Shown here one piece after another: positions 30,868 to 38,803 of a DNA stretch of 64,000 bases (position 1 is its first letter; each line of letters opens with the position of its first letter). This DNA comes from Serripes groenlandicus (lineage: Eukaryota; Mollusca; Bivalvia; Cardiida; Cardiidae): positions 428,522 to 492,521 of the forward strand of contig JASEVX010000033.1 of assembly GCA_031761405.1 (NCBI GenBank). Direction: 5' to 3'. The notes beneath the pieces are model-generated. The model had not been told where the DNA came from. It did no database searches and saw nothing but the letters and a program-made list of their open reading frames with translations. The position numbers and the translations under genes were made by a program.

Positions 30868-31097
30868 TTATCCCTTTCCCTCATATAGACGCTTTCTGAC
30901 GCCTCTGTAGCAGACGGCTTTTTGAAAACATAGTGACAAAAGGAGAAATTGCTCAAAACAAGCAATTTCTTCTTTTGCCACAATGTTTTCCACTTTTAGT
31001 CATAGGTTATCAATTTAGTTACAGAGATTTTCTTTTGTTTGACAAAATATGTTCAAAGTCGTCTGCTGCATAATTGTCGTATGGGGGAAAGGGTTAT
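30868..31097 (+). mobile_element. TTAA-MITE (+), CTCATA, TTAT on both sides
   Basis: TTATCCCTTTCCCTCATATA to GTATGGGGGAAAGGGTTAT. The flanking tetranucleotide is TTAT at both ends. Confidence 0.88.
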
Positions 31098-31319
31098 ATC
31101 ACTTTAAATCCCTGGTCATGGCAACATCTATTTGTTGAACTATTTCTATTACACAGGAAAGGTAGCTTTTGGCCACAATTAATCCGTTTGACCTCCTTTA
31201 GATAATTTAACTACTGTTCATTTATGGTAGAACTAGCTGGTAAAATAAAATGGCCCATAAAACTAAGTAACCGTAATGACAACATGATTGACATATCTTG
31301 ATATGAAATGTATCAGCTG

Positions 31320-31456
31320 TTATCCCTTTCCCACATTAACGGACGCTTTCTGACGCCTCCGCAGCAGGCAATTATTGAAAACATTGTGACAAAAAGGAAA
31401 AATTGCCAATGAAAAACAAGCAATTACTGATTACCACGATGTTTTCAAGTCTTTTC
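31320..31456 (+). mobile_element. TTAA-MITE left half (+), cut by DIRS insertion
   Basis: TTATCCCTTTCCCACATTAA through the hairpin to GATGTTTTCAAGTCTTTTC, where the DIRS border begins. I cannot recognise the right half beyond 38213. Confidence 0.72.
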
Positions 31457-31485
31457 AAAAATGAAGTTTTTAAAGTAAAAATTTA

Positions 31486-31632
31486 ACCAGTCATTTATTA
31501 CCTGATATATACATCTCCTAACCCTTAATTCATCCAGAAAAAGAACTCGCCTAGCGTATCCCTCACGCCTGTGTGATATACACGGTCACCGGTAAATACC
31601 GGCGCACGAGGTCAACGTGTCACTTTTAGTTT
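31486..31632 (+). repeat. DIRS inverted terminal repeat, left copy
   Basis: Reads as the reverse complement of 38045-38191 over 147 bases with no mismatch that I can find. It contains the inner palindrome CCGGTAAATACCGG. Relative to transcription this is the downstream end. Confidence 0.95.
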
Positions 31633-31713
31633 TCAAGTAAGTGTTGGTTGACGACGCGGGGTTGGGAGGCGGGAATATGAAATGACTGGTAAGTATTTTC
31701 TAATAAAAATATG

Positions 31714-31774
31714 TTTTACTTTAAAAACTTCATTTTTATGTCAAAAATACATTACCAGTCATTTATTACCTGAT
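31714..31774 (+). repeat. DIRS internal complementary region
   Basis: Bases 31714-31737 are the reverse complement of the left outer end (31457-31480). Bases 31732-31774 are the reverse complement of the right outer end (38171-38213) over 43 bases. The two overlap by six bases (ATTTTT), which corresponds to the AAAAAT present at both outer borders. The segment therefore reads as a complementary copy of the circle junction. A further match to the start of the inverted repeat lies just outside at 31682-31690. Confidence 0.93.
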
Positions 31775-31959
31775 GACTTTTCAGCATCGGTCGGGAGGCA
31801 TCTGCCAACACTTCTAGTCCTACAGGTAATGCAGCACATTGTAGTTATTTTTATTTAATTTATTTACTTAGTACTGAGACACAACAGCCTGTGAAAGTAG
31901 GAGAATGGATTGATAAATTTCAATCGTTAAGTACTTTATTGTTGTGTCTAATATGTAAT

Positions 31960-34845
31960 TTAGCATATAACTCGCTGAGACGCCACCAGTGGCCCCAGAG
32001 AGTGAAGATTTTCAGTTTGCTTAGACATAGATCGCAGGTAGAAATTTGAAAAAGTCGATTGAGATTTCCATACCGCGGCACGAAGAATATCCTCTAAAGG
32101 CACATTGTTGGAAAAGGCCCAACTAGCGGAGAGTGCTCTAATTTCATGTGGACGAATCCGTAAAAACGAGAGATCGCGAACTGAAAGATTAGTGTAGGCT
32201 AATTTAATTGTACAGGATATCCAGCGGGAAATAGAAGCCGCTGATATATCCTTACATCCTATCAGAGGGAGAAACAACCTCTTCCTACGGCCCCTTGTCC
32301 CTTTAACTCTCTTAAGGTAAAGCTTAAGAGCTCTAACGGGACATAGAAGTCTGTCGGCATCCAACGGACCACAGCTCGCAGAAAGACTGGGAACCGTGAT
32401 TGGTTTAGGAAGGACCGAAGGTAACTGGTTCTTGGCTAAAAAACCTGACTGACAAAGTAGAGTGAACGAGCCATCAGATTCATTGAATCTGATAAAGCCG
32501 GTTTCTACTGAAAGCGCATGCAACTCACTTCTACGACGCGCGGTCGCAAAGGCAAGAAGAAAGACAGTTTTGTAAGTTAAAAATTTTAACGAAGCAGAAG
32601 ACAGAGGTTCGTACGGCGCCTTTGTAAGAGACCAAAGAACGCAAGATAAATCCCATTTTGGAGTTAAACTCCTACAAACGGGTTTATCTAGTTCGAATGA
32701 TCGCATAAGTTCCGAGAGAAATGGATTAGCACCAATACTCTCTCCCCCTTTGAACTTAAGCGTATTCGAAAGCATTGAACGATAACCTTTTATTGTGCTA
32801 ACAGCTAGATCTTTATCTTCAAAAAGAAAAAGAAAGAAATCGGCAATCCTAGCTATAGAGGGACACTCAGGATTGATCGACCTAGCATGACACCAATCTG
32901 AGAAGACTGTCCACTTGGAATCATAGACGATTCTAGTGGATCGTCTTCTGGATTGAGCGATGCGAGAGGCAACTTTTTGAGAAAAATTTCTCTCTCGGAT
33001 CGATCGCTTGATAATGTCCAAGCGTGAAGATGAAGCATTGCCGGGTTGGTATGAAGATGCCGCCCCGGTTGCTGAAACAGAAGGTCGTCTTGAAGAGGAA
33101 GACGTACTGGTTGTGCCGACAGGCAGGCCAGGAGGTCGTTGAACCAAGACCTCTGGGGCCAAAATGGCGCTATCAACAGGATTCTGCACTGTTGAGAACG
33201 AAGAACCTTTTGTAGTACGATCGGGACCAGAATGAACGGGGGAAACGCGTACCCGAATAGACGGTCCCAATCGAGGGTCAGTGCGTCCACTGCCCAGGCT
33301 GCAGGATCGTACATCGGTGACACATAAAGTGGCAGCCGATGGTTGACTCTGGTGGCGAAAAGATCCACCAGTGGTGTCCCGATCCGCATGAATACAGAGT
33401 TTACTACACTCTGATTCAGTGTCCATTCCGCCGGAAGAACTTTGTTTTGGCGGGATAGACTGTCCGCTAAGACATTCAAATGGCCGGGGACGTGTTTTAC
33501 TAAGACTACTAACGACGTCGCCTGGCACCAAAGGAGTGACTTCCATGTCTCCAGAAAGAGTAGATGGGAGTGCGTTCCTCCTTGCCTGCGAATGTAGGAC
33601 ACAACAGTAGTATTGTCCGTCGACAATAAAACAGTTGTGTTCGCAACGGAGGCAGAGAACTGTTTGAGAGCTAGCAGGACTGCTCTCAATTCTAAGTTGT
33701 TTATGTGCAAACAACGTTCCTCCGCTGTCCACATGCCCTGGGCTGTTAGGCCCTGTGGCTCTAAATGAGCTCCCCAACCCACAGCACTGGCATCTGTAAA
33801 AAGGTACAGATCCGGAGGTGATGTGATCAAGGGCACCCCTTGTAGATAGATTAACGGATCCAGCCACCACCGAAGGTGTGACTTGAAGAAATCCGTCAGA
33901 GCTATCTCCTGTTCCAGTGAGTCCACAGACGGACGCCACCGGGACAGAAAAAGATACTGAAGGGGCCGCATGTGGAGCCTGCCTAGACTGACTAGGTCGG
34001 CTGCTGCACTCAGGGACCCCAGAAGTGACAGCATGGACCGGGCTGTTACCATAGCCTGGTCCAGAGTGAGTCTGATCTTCCGGAAAAGAGAATCGACTCT
34101 GTCCGAAGGGACCCGAATCACCGCTAGGTCGGTGAGAAAGGTCATCCCTACGAATGTAAACCTCTTTGACGGAACTAAGTCCGACTTCTGCGTATTGGGA
34201 ATAAGGCCCAATCGCAGAATGGTCCGCCAGGCTAGAGACAGATCGTGAAGGAGAATTAAACGATCTGCTCTGTGGAGTAGCCAGTCGTCGAAGTATTGAA
34301 GAAGCTGGGGCCCGTTCATTCGTAGAAAGGCTCCCACAGCATTTATAATCTTCGTGAATACTCGAGGTGCGGACTTGAGGCCGAAGGGAAGTGCCCTGAA
34401 TTGGTACACTTCTCCATTTACCACAAACCGAAGGTATTTCCTCGACGAGGAAGCGATCGGAATGTGGTAATAGGCGTCTGTGAGGTCTAACGAGACCGCC
34501 CAGTCGTCCTTCCGAATAGCCATTCTGATGGAGCGGGCCGACTCCATCTTGAATTTCTCGACCGGTATTAATAGATTCAGGGCTGACAAATCTATCACCG
34601 GTCTCCACCGACCGTCTTTTTTCGGAACGAGAAAAAGACGGCTGTAGAAACCCCGAGTATTGGGGTTGAGAACCCTCTCTATGGCTTTCTTTTTCAGAAG
34701 TGATGTAATCACTTCTGACATGGTCGGATGGCGTGACGACAGATCGATGGGCACGCTTGTCATGGGAGGGGGGGAAACGAAGGGAATTAGATACCCTTCT
34801 TGTATCACGGATAAAATCCAACGATCCTCCGTGATACTCCCCCAT
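31960..34845 (-). CDS. DIRS element tyrosine recombinase (ORF3; domain at residues ~600-961)
   Basis: Site-specific recombinase expected to insert the circular DNA copy. The recognisable domain occupies the last ~360 codons (about 33,050 down to 31,960). An N-terminal SAM-like DNA-binding half comes first (around RIVYDSKWTVFSDWC and STIKGYRSMLSN), then the catalytic half: Arg in ARRRSELHAL (R772), H900 and R903 in RPHEIRAL, W926 in AVWKSQ, and nucleophile Y936 in FSNFYLR. The spacing fits the R-H-R-W-Y set of the tyrosine recombinase family. The open frame reaches back to an ATG at 34,845, but its first ~600 codons lie wholly within the RT/RNase H frame and read as Ser/Arg-rich translation without recognisable domains. 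Whether that part is made as protein is unclear; a start near 33,050 is also possible. The stop lies 186 nt from the internal complementary region. Confidence 0.9.
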   Translation of the reverse strand: MGEYHGGSLDFIRDTRRVSNSLRFPPSHDKRAHRSVVTPSDHVRSDYITSEKESHREGSQPQYSGFLQPSFSRSEKRRSVETGDRFVSPESINTGREIQDGVGPLHQNGYSEGRLGGLVRPHRRLLPHSDRFLVEEIPSVCGKWRSVPIQGTSLRPQVRTSSIHEDYKCCGSLSTNERAPASSILRRLATPQSRSFNSPSRSVSSLADHSAIGPYSQYAEVGLSSVKEVYIRRDDLSHRPSGDSGPFGQSRFSFPEDQTHSGPGYGNSPVHAVTSGVPECSSRPSQSRQAPHAAPSVSFSVPVASVCGLTGTGDSSDGFLQVTPSVVAGSVNLSTRGALDHITSGSVPFYRCQCCGLGSSFRATGPNSPGHVDSGGTLFAHKQLRIESSPASSQTVLCLRCEHNCFIVDGQYYCCVLHSQARRNALPSTLSGDMEVTPLVPGDVVSSLSKTRPRPFECLSGQSIPPKQSSSGGMDTESECSKLCIHADRDTTGGSFRHQSQPSAATLCVTDVRSCSLGSGRTDPRLGPSIRVRVSPVHSGPDRTTKGSSFSTVQNPVDSAILAPEVLVQRPPGLPVGTTSTSSSSRRPSVSATGAASSYQPGNASSSRLDIIKRSIRERNFSQKVASRIAQSRRRSTRIVYDSKWTVFSDWCHARSINPECPSIARIADFFLFLFEDKDLAVSTIKGYRSMLSNTLKFKGGESIGANPFLSELMRSFELDKPVCRSLTPKWDLSCVLWSLTKAPYEPLSSASLKFLTYKTVFLLAFATARRRSELHALSVETGFIRFNESDGSFTLLCQSGFLAKNQLPSVLPKPITVPSLSASCGPLDADRLLCPVRALKLYLKRVKGTRGRRKRLFLPLIGCKDISAASISRWISCTIKLAYTNLSVRDLSFLRIRPHEIRALSASWAFSNNVPLEDILRAAVWKSQSTFSNFYLRSMSKQTENLHSLGPLVASQRVIC

Positions 34846-35003
34846 TCTTCCCTGAAAAATGACAGGCGGCCCCCTACTGCAATCTCCGGCCTCGGGATAG
34901 TCATAGAGAGGTGCGTACCCCTAGGGCTGCGGCCTAGGAGCCGTACCATACCTGGAAGTATGCTTCGGCTTAGCTCCCGTGAAACGGGGCTTCGGTTTAG
35001 CAT
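32853..35003 (-). CDS. pol: DIRS element reverse transcriptase / RNase H polyprotein (ORF2, 716 aa)
   Basis: Copies the element RNA into DNA. The RT domain spans about residues 115-290: SRLFLVPKKDGRWRPVIDLS, then SLDLTDAYYHIPI with the first catalytic Asp, then ALPFGLKSAPRVF, then YFDDWL at 237-242 as the catalytic box (FDD in place of the YxDD common in LTR elements). RNase H follows at about 398-520 with a complete set of acidic residues: D404 in LFTDAS, E438 in NNLELRA, D463 in STDNTT and D514 in LADSLSR. Residues about 535-632 (VDLFATR, then YAFPPF and LLIAPFWPQRSWF) match the post-RNase H block seen in DIRS polyproteins and often described as methyltransferase-like; I see no convincing methylase catalytic motif. 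The frame overlaps gag by 83 nt and runs inside the long recombinase frame. No stop codons interrupt it, so it looks functional. Confidence 0.95.
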   Translation of the reverse strand: MLNRSPVSRELSRSILPGMVRLLGRSPRGTHLSMTIPRPEIAVGGRLSFFREEWGSITEDRWILSVIQEGYLIPFVSPPPMTSVPIDLSSRHPTMSEVITSLLKKKAIERVLNPNTRGFYSRLFLVPKKDGRWRPVIDLSALNLLIPVEKFKMESARSIRMAIRKDDWAVSLDLTDAYYHIPIASSSRKYLRFVVNGEVYQFRALPFGLKSAPRVFTKIINAVGAFLRMNGPQLLQYFDDWLLHRADRLILLHDLSLAWRTILRLGLIPNTQKSDLVPSKRFTFVGMTFLTDLAVIRVPSDRVDSLFRKIRLTLDQAMVTARSMLSLLGSLSAAADLVSLGRLHMRPLQYLFLSRWRPSVDSLEQEIALTDFFKSHLRWWLDPLIYLQGVPLITSPPDLYLFTDASAVGWGAHLEPQGLTAQGMWTAEERCLHINNLELRAVLLALKQFSASVANTTVLLSTDNTTVVSYIRRQGGTHSHLLFLETWKSLLWCQATSLVVLVKHVPGHLNVLADSLSRQNKVLPAEWTLNQSVVNSVFMRIGTPLVDLFATRVNHRLPLYVSPMYDPAAWAVDALTLDWDRLFGYAFPPFILVPIVLQKVLRSQQCRILLIAPFWPQRSWFNDLLACLSAQPVRLPLQDDLLFQQPGRHLHTNPAMLHLHAWTLSSDRSEREIFLKKLPLASLNPEDDPLESSMIPSGQSSQIGVMLGRSILSVPL

Positions 35004-37569
35004 AATTCCGGCCCGTGGAAGGAGGTTGTTTAGGCGGTACAGCCTTCACTTCCTGTTTCTGCTTTTTCGCCGGGGGCTTCCTAGTATTAGTCCATTTAGC
35101 CGCCGGTGCAGAGTATTTACGACTCTGTGACAAAGCATTTACTGCACTCGCCGAAAGGCGTCTGGATTGTTCTGACGAATCAGTAACAGTCACTGCAGCA
35201 ACCCTTCCACCAAAGAGAAGATTGGAGGATAAGGGGGCGGCTCTTAAGCTGTCCTTGCTATTTTGTAGCAGAGAAGAGGATTTGACAAGTGTCGCATCTC
35301 TCCTCGCGGACAGCATTTCCGTGGCGTTCTGCAAATTCAGAGCCATCAGGTGCCGATTCCCCGTATCAAAAGCCTCCAGAATTCTGCTAGCCCCTCTGCT
35401 AGAGACATTCTCCTCTTTAAGTAAAAGTGCCAGAGCTATGGCGAAATGATCGTCATGTGAAGCCACCATGACTCCCAGACGCGCTCTGGCCTCCCATCTC
35501 TCAACCAGTTTAGCACTAACTGTGATTGAGGTGGGTGCAGTTAATCCCAAAGTGGACGCATCTCCGTCTAAGGCCGGCACTTTAACGGGAAAGAACTCCT
35601 TCGAAGCTACATAAGCCTTAGGAGACACCCATTCCTTAGAGATGGCCAGTGGGACCGACCAGGCTGACTCAACAGTGTCTAATGACCTGGTGGACTGCAG
35701 TTGGTCCAATAACCTTCCCAAGTTATTCGCCTGCGGAAGTAACTGTAATGGAGTTGTAGACCCTCCTATCTCCGCATTATGTTCTTCCAAACTTGAAAGG
35801 TTTTTACGACGTGGGGGAGCGTCGATCTTAGGGCAGAGCGTACTAGGCACTACCCTAAAAACTTCTTCAATAGCCTGCTGCAGGGACCAACGATCCGCAG
35901 CCGGCTCGTCTTCTATAGGTAATAGACTTTCCGTTTCTTCGTCAGACGAAGAAGTGGAGGATTGTCTAGGCCTACGACGAGAAGTATTGTGCTTAACCGG
36001 ACTTCCCACCGGTTGACCCATTTCCGATCCAGAAATGGATTCATTCTCTGATAAATCCATAAGCTGGTGACGATCATGTGAACTCAACCTTCTATCCGCA
36101 GCAGAGAAATGTTGCACAGAGTCAATCATCGGAGCCGAACTCACTGTATGTGATCTTTTCGACTTCCCCTTAACGGAACAAGCAATATTCCGATCGGGGG
36201 ATTGCCTTTCAAAGGACTGCCTCTTGGAGAGGTGTCCTTCCGGGAGTCGTAAATTCCTATAATCAGGAATTTGACGATCACGGTAGGCATCACTAACCTG
36301 TCTGTCATAGAACCGATCACTCCTTCGTAACAAAGGTTGGTAACGTGGAGGAGTAATATCTCTTGAATAATACACTGTTCCCCTAGGAGAACGGAATGAT
36401 TTTCTCGATATGTACTCTCCGTAATCTATGTCAGCAGGTTGGTTATTAAAACCTGGTAAACCAGTGTTCTGAATATCCAAATAATCAGGCTGTGCTGCGA
36501 AAGAATGATAACGTGTATCTATCCGATCGAGACGCACTGATCCCGGTTGCCTGGTACCGGGTTGCCCGGTACCTGGTTGACCGGTGGCAGGTCGAGTCAT
36601 GTATGAATGACTGCCTTGCTGATTCTCCCATTCATCTTGAAATGAATCACCCATGTCCTCATTCCCGGTGTATGGATTAGTCATGCTGAATTGACTGACA
36701 GAATGCCCGGTCGCTTCATGCAGCCCGGTGCCCGGTCTAGTCATTTCAGAATGACTGCCTGGTTGCCCGGTGACTGGTCGTATCATTCTAGAATGATTGC
36801 CCGGTTGCCCGGTGACCGGTCTCGTCATTTCAAAATGACTGCCTGGTTGCCCGGTGCCCGGTTGCCCGGTGCCCGATTTAACCAAGGTAATATGACTGTC
36901 CAGTTTCCCGGAACCCGGTTGCCCGGTACCCGGTCGCCCGGAGTCATAAGGGTTTTGCCCGGAAGCATCACCCTGTGGACCAATGATAGGCAATTGTAAT
37001 GCTCCATCACCGGTCCCCAAATTCTGCCCGCCGACCGGGTAATTTGGAACTCTGCTGTAGGCTTCCGAAGAATGCCTATCAACTGAGTGTGGTGAAAGAG
37101 GGGGCCATTCCGTTAGGTTTCCCTGAGAATGCCCCATTGCCTCACCCGAAGGTTCAGCACTAACACCAGTCGTCTGTTTTTGACCAGACGATATCATACG
37201 TTCCTCCGAACTTCGAGACGGTCCCGTCGTGGCTGTTACAGAGGCGTATGTCTTGACTGAAGATTGAAAAGCTCTGTCCTTCCGTCTAATCAACCCAGTC
37301 GTGGAGTCTGTTGGGGAAAAACCCTCGAATTCCCCTTCGCTCGTAGAGCTAATACTTACCTTCTTCTTCAAAGGAACAGTTTTACTCTTACGGCTTTTGT
37401 GAGTCCTCCTCGATATGGCCTGTTTCCAAACGGAAGCCGACCATAACGAACAGAACTCACATGGTGAATCCTTTGTGCACTTAGTGCACGCAATGCAGGA
37501 AGAGTGCGTGTCCCACAAGGCCACTAAATGACCGCATGAGCCACGCCTCTGTTCACCATTATGTGACAT
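34921..37569 (-). CDS. gag: DIRS element Gag-like protein (ORF1, 882 aa)
   Basis: Predicted nucleocapsid/structural protein of the DIRS element, expected to bind the genomic RNA. Residues 12-40 form a Cys/His cluster (C12, H14, H22, C25, C28, C31, C37, C40) that looks zinc-binding and resembles the N-terminus of other DIRS Gag proteins. Residues about 210-350 hold a degenerate repeat built on GTGQPG with interleaved SHSEMTRP-like units. The middle is charged and low-complexity (Ser, Arg, Asp). The last 250 residues contain a more ordered, probably helical segment followed by a basic Lys/Arg/Pro tail suited to nucleic-acid binding. The start is the first ATG of the frame, about 475 nt inside the right inverted repeat. 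The end overlaps the start of the RT frame by 83 nt, so RT may be translated by re-initiation or frameshifting. Assignment rests on position, Cys motif and basic tail. Confidence 0.85.
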   Translation of the reverse strand: MSHNGEQRRGSCGHLVALWDTHSSCIACTKCTKDSPCEFCSLWSASVWKQAISRRTHKSRKSKTVPLKKKVSISSTSEGEFEGFSPTDSTTGLIRRKDRAFQSSVKTYASVTATTGPSRSSEERMISSGQKQTTGVSAEPSGEAMGHSQGNLTEWPPLSPHSVDRHSSEAYSRVPNYPVGGQNLGTGDGALQLPIIGPQGDASGQNPYDSGRPGTGQPGSGKLDSHITLVKSGTGQPGTGQPGSHFEMTRPVTGQPGNHSRMIRPVTGQPGSHSEMTRPGTGLHEATGHSVSQFSMTNPYTGNEDMGDSFQDEWENQQGSHSYMTRPATGQPGTGQPGTRQPGSVRLDRIDTRYHSFAAQPDYLDIQNTGLPGFNNQPADIDYGEYISRKSFRSPRGTVYYSRDITPPRYQPLLRRSDRFYDRQVSDAYRDRQIPDYRNLRLPEGHLSKRQSFERQSPDRNIACSVKGKSKRSHTVSSAPMIDSVQHFSAADRRLSSHDRHQLMDLSENESISGSEMGQPVGSPVKHNTSRRRPRQSSTSSSDEETESLLPIEDEPAADRWSLQQAIEEVFRVVPSTLCPKIDAPPRRKNLSSLEEHNAEIGGSTTPLQLLPQANNLGRLLDQLQSTRSLDTVESAWSVPLAISKEWVSPKAYVASKEFFPVKVPALDGDASTLGLTAPTSITVSAKLVERWEARARLGVMVASHDDHFAIALALLLKEENVSSRGASRILEAFDTGNRHLMALNLQNATEMLSARRDATLVKSSSLLQNSKDSLRAAPLSSNLLFGGRVAAVTVTDSSEQSRRLSASAVNALSQSRKYSAPAAKWTNTRKPPAKKQKQEVKAVPPKQPPSTGRNYAKPKPRFTGAKPKHTSRYGTAPRPQP
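36530..36955 (-). repeat. Degenerate tandem repeat inside gag (GTGQPG units)
   Basis: Repeated CCCGGTTGCCCGGT-type units on the plus strand encode GTGQPG and related hexapeptides, interleaved with a unit encoding SHSEMTRP-like residues. The reading frame is kept throughout. Confidence 0.85.
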
Positions 37570-38044
37570 AGTATAAATACAAAATCAAATTACGAAGTTC
37601 AAAAACAAAAAATAATATTTTCTATTCTTTTATTTCACTACTCGTTTTTACGGACGTAATTCAATGAAAAAATATTTTTTAAATATTCTCCAAATGTCTA
37701 TGTAATTATACAAAACAACAACAAAGGCGATAAACAATATTATCGCTACCGGATCGGGAAATCTCACCGTTGAAAATTAATGAAAAATTAATGCACGGTC
37801 ATTCAAGACCCGACTCGTAACTGAAATAGTGGGTGGGGTAACCACCCGCGGCTCTCAGCTAGTTGTTACTACAAAAAAACACAACTTAAACACAAACAAT
37901 AAATAAACAAAGTTCAAGTTCAAGAAGTAAATGTACAGTTTAACTGAATGAATTGACCCGTTAAAGCGAAAGCTTTAACTAGACAACGAAAATAAATTTA
38001 GAAAAATGAAAATAAATTCAAGCCTGTAGGTCGGTGTGTCCAGG
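37570..38044 (-). other. DIRS leader between right repeat and gag
   Basis: AT-rich, no open frame. Probable 5' untranslated leader of the element RNA; no further motif recognised. Confidence 0.6.
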
Positions 38045-38191
38045 AAACTAAAAGTGACACGTTGACCTCGTGCGCCGGTATTTACCGGTGACCGTGTATA
38101 TCACACAGGCGTGAGGGATACGCTAGGCGAGTTCTTTTTCTGGATGAATTAAGGGTTAGGAGATGTATATATCAGGTAATAAATGACTGGT
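38045..38191 (-). repeat. DIRS inverted terminal repeat, right copy (promoter side)
   Basis: Partner of 31486-31632. It lies upstream of gag in the direction of transcription, so promoter activity is expected here or in the 475-nt leader between it and the gag ATG. I cannot point to a specific TATA box with confidence. Confidence 0.95.
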
Positions 38192-38352
38192 AATGTATTT
38201 TTGACATAAAAATTATAATTTGATTGATAGTCAGTTTCAACATTTACATGTGCAAATTTGTTATCAGTTATGTATTGCAAAATATGTGCGTTATGAGATA
38301 ACAATTTTGAGTTTGGCACCTTTTTATTTCTCATAAGGGGTAAACATCATAC

Positions 38353-38656
38353 TTAACCCTTTCCCTCATATAGACGCTTTCTGACACCTCTGCAGCAGAC
38401 AGCTTTATGAAAACATAGTGACAATAGAAGAAATTACTCAAAACGAGCAATTTATCCTTTTGCCACAGACAGCTTTATGAAAACATAGTTACAATAGAAG
38501 AAATTACACAAAACGAGCAATTTCTCCTTTTGCCACAATGTTTTCCACTTTTAGTCATAGGTTATTAGGTTATTCAATTATAGAGGTTTTCTATTTTTTG
38601 ACAAAATATGTTCAATTTAGTCAACTACAAATTGGTTGTATGAGGGAAAGGGTTAA
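38353..38656 (+). mobile_element. TTAA-MITE (+), with duplicated hairpin
   Basis: A 70-bp segment from CAGACAGCTTTATGAAAAC to CCTTTTGCCA occurs twice in tandem (from 38396 and from 38466), giving two central hairpins; both termini intact. Confidence 0.87.
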
Positions 38657-38803
38657 GGGTGAAAGAACTGTTATTTATGGGACCTAACAATTACAATTTA
38701 ATGACCAGATTAAATAGTGGACACACTATGCCATAAAGTTACACAGGAATGTGCAACGTCCAGTCCATCAATCAACATTCCTTTGTCTGCATGGTGCATT
38801 GAA

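Larger units (their letters stand above)
31457..38213 (-). mobile_element. DIRS-type tyrosine-recombinase retrotransposon, apparently full length
   Basis: A 6.76-kb element transcribed on the minus strand in the order gag, RT/RNase H, tyrosine recombinase. Seen directly: 147-bp inverted repeats at 31486-31632 and 38045-38191 that I read as identical; short non-identical outer ends (31457-31485 and 38192-38213); and an internal segment at 31714-31774 holding the reverse complement of both outer ends joined together. No integrase, aspartic protease or direct LTRs are visible. This is the DIRS-1 architecture, in which the internal complementary region templates circularisation. Both outer borders carry the hexamer AAAAAT (31457-31462 and 38208-38213), as expected if the recombinase crosses over in a short core without making a staggered-cut duplication. 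All three frames are open, so this copy may be young. Its base composition is clearly more GC-rich than the surroundings. Confidence 0.93.

Noticed and set aside
31960..32900. Interpretation as an LTR retrotransposon or retrovirus-like element
   Set aside because: There are no direct terminal repeats, integrase or protease; terminal repeats are inverted and the integrating enzyme is a tyrosine recombinase.
34660..36016. Plus-strand open frames of 124-156 codons opposite the DIRS genes
   Set aside because: They lie antisense to gag and RT, show no recognisable domain, and follow from the GC-rich coding composition of the minus strand.
38214..38352. Right half of the MITE interrupted by the DIRS insertion
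   Set aside because: Only vague resemblance (CAAATTTGTTATCAG); the expected CGTCTGCTGCAG and terminal repeat are absent.
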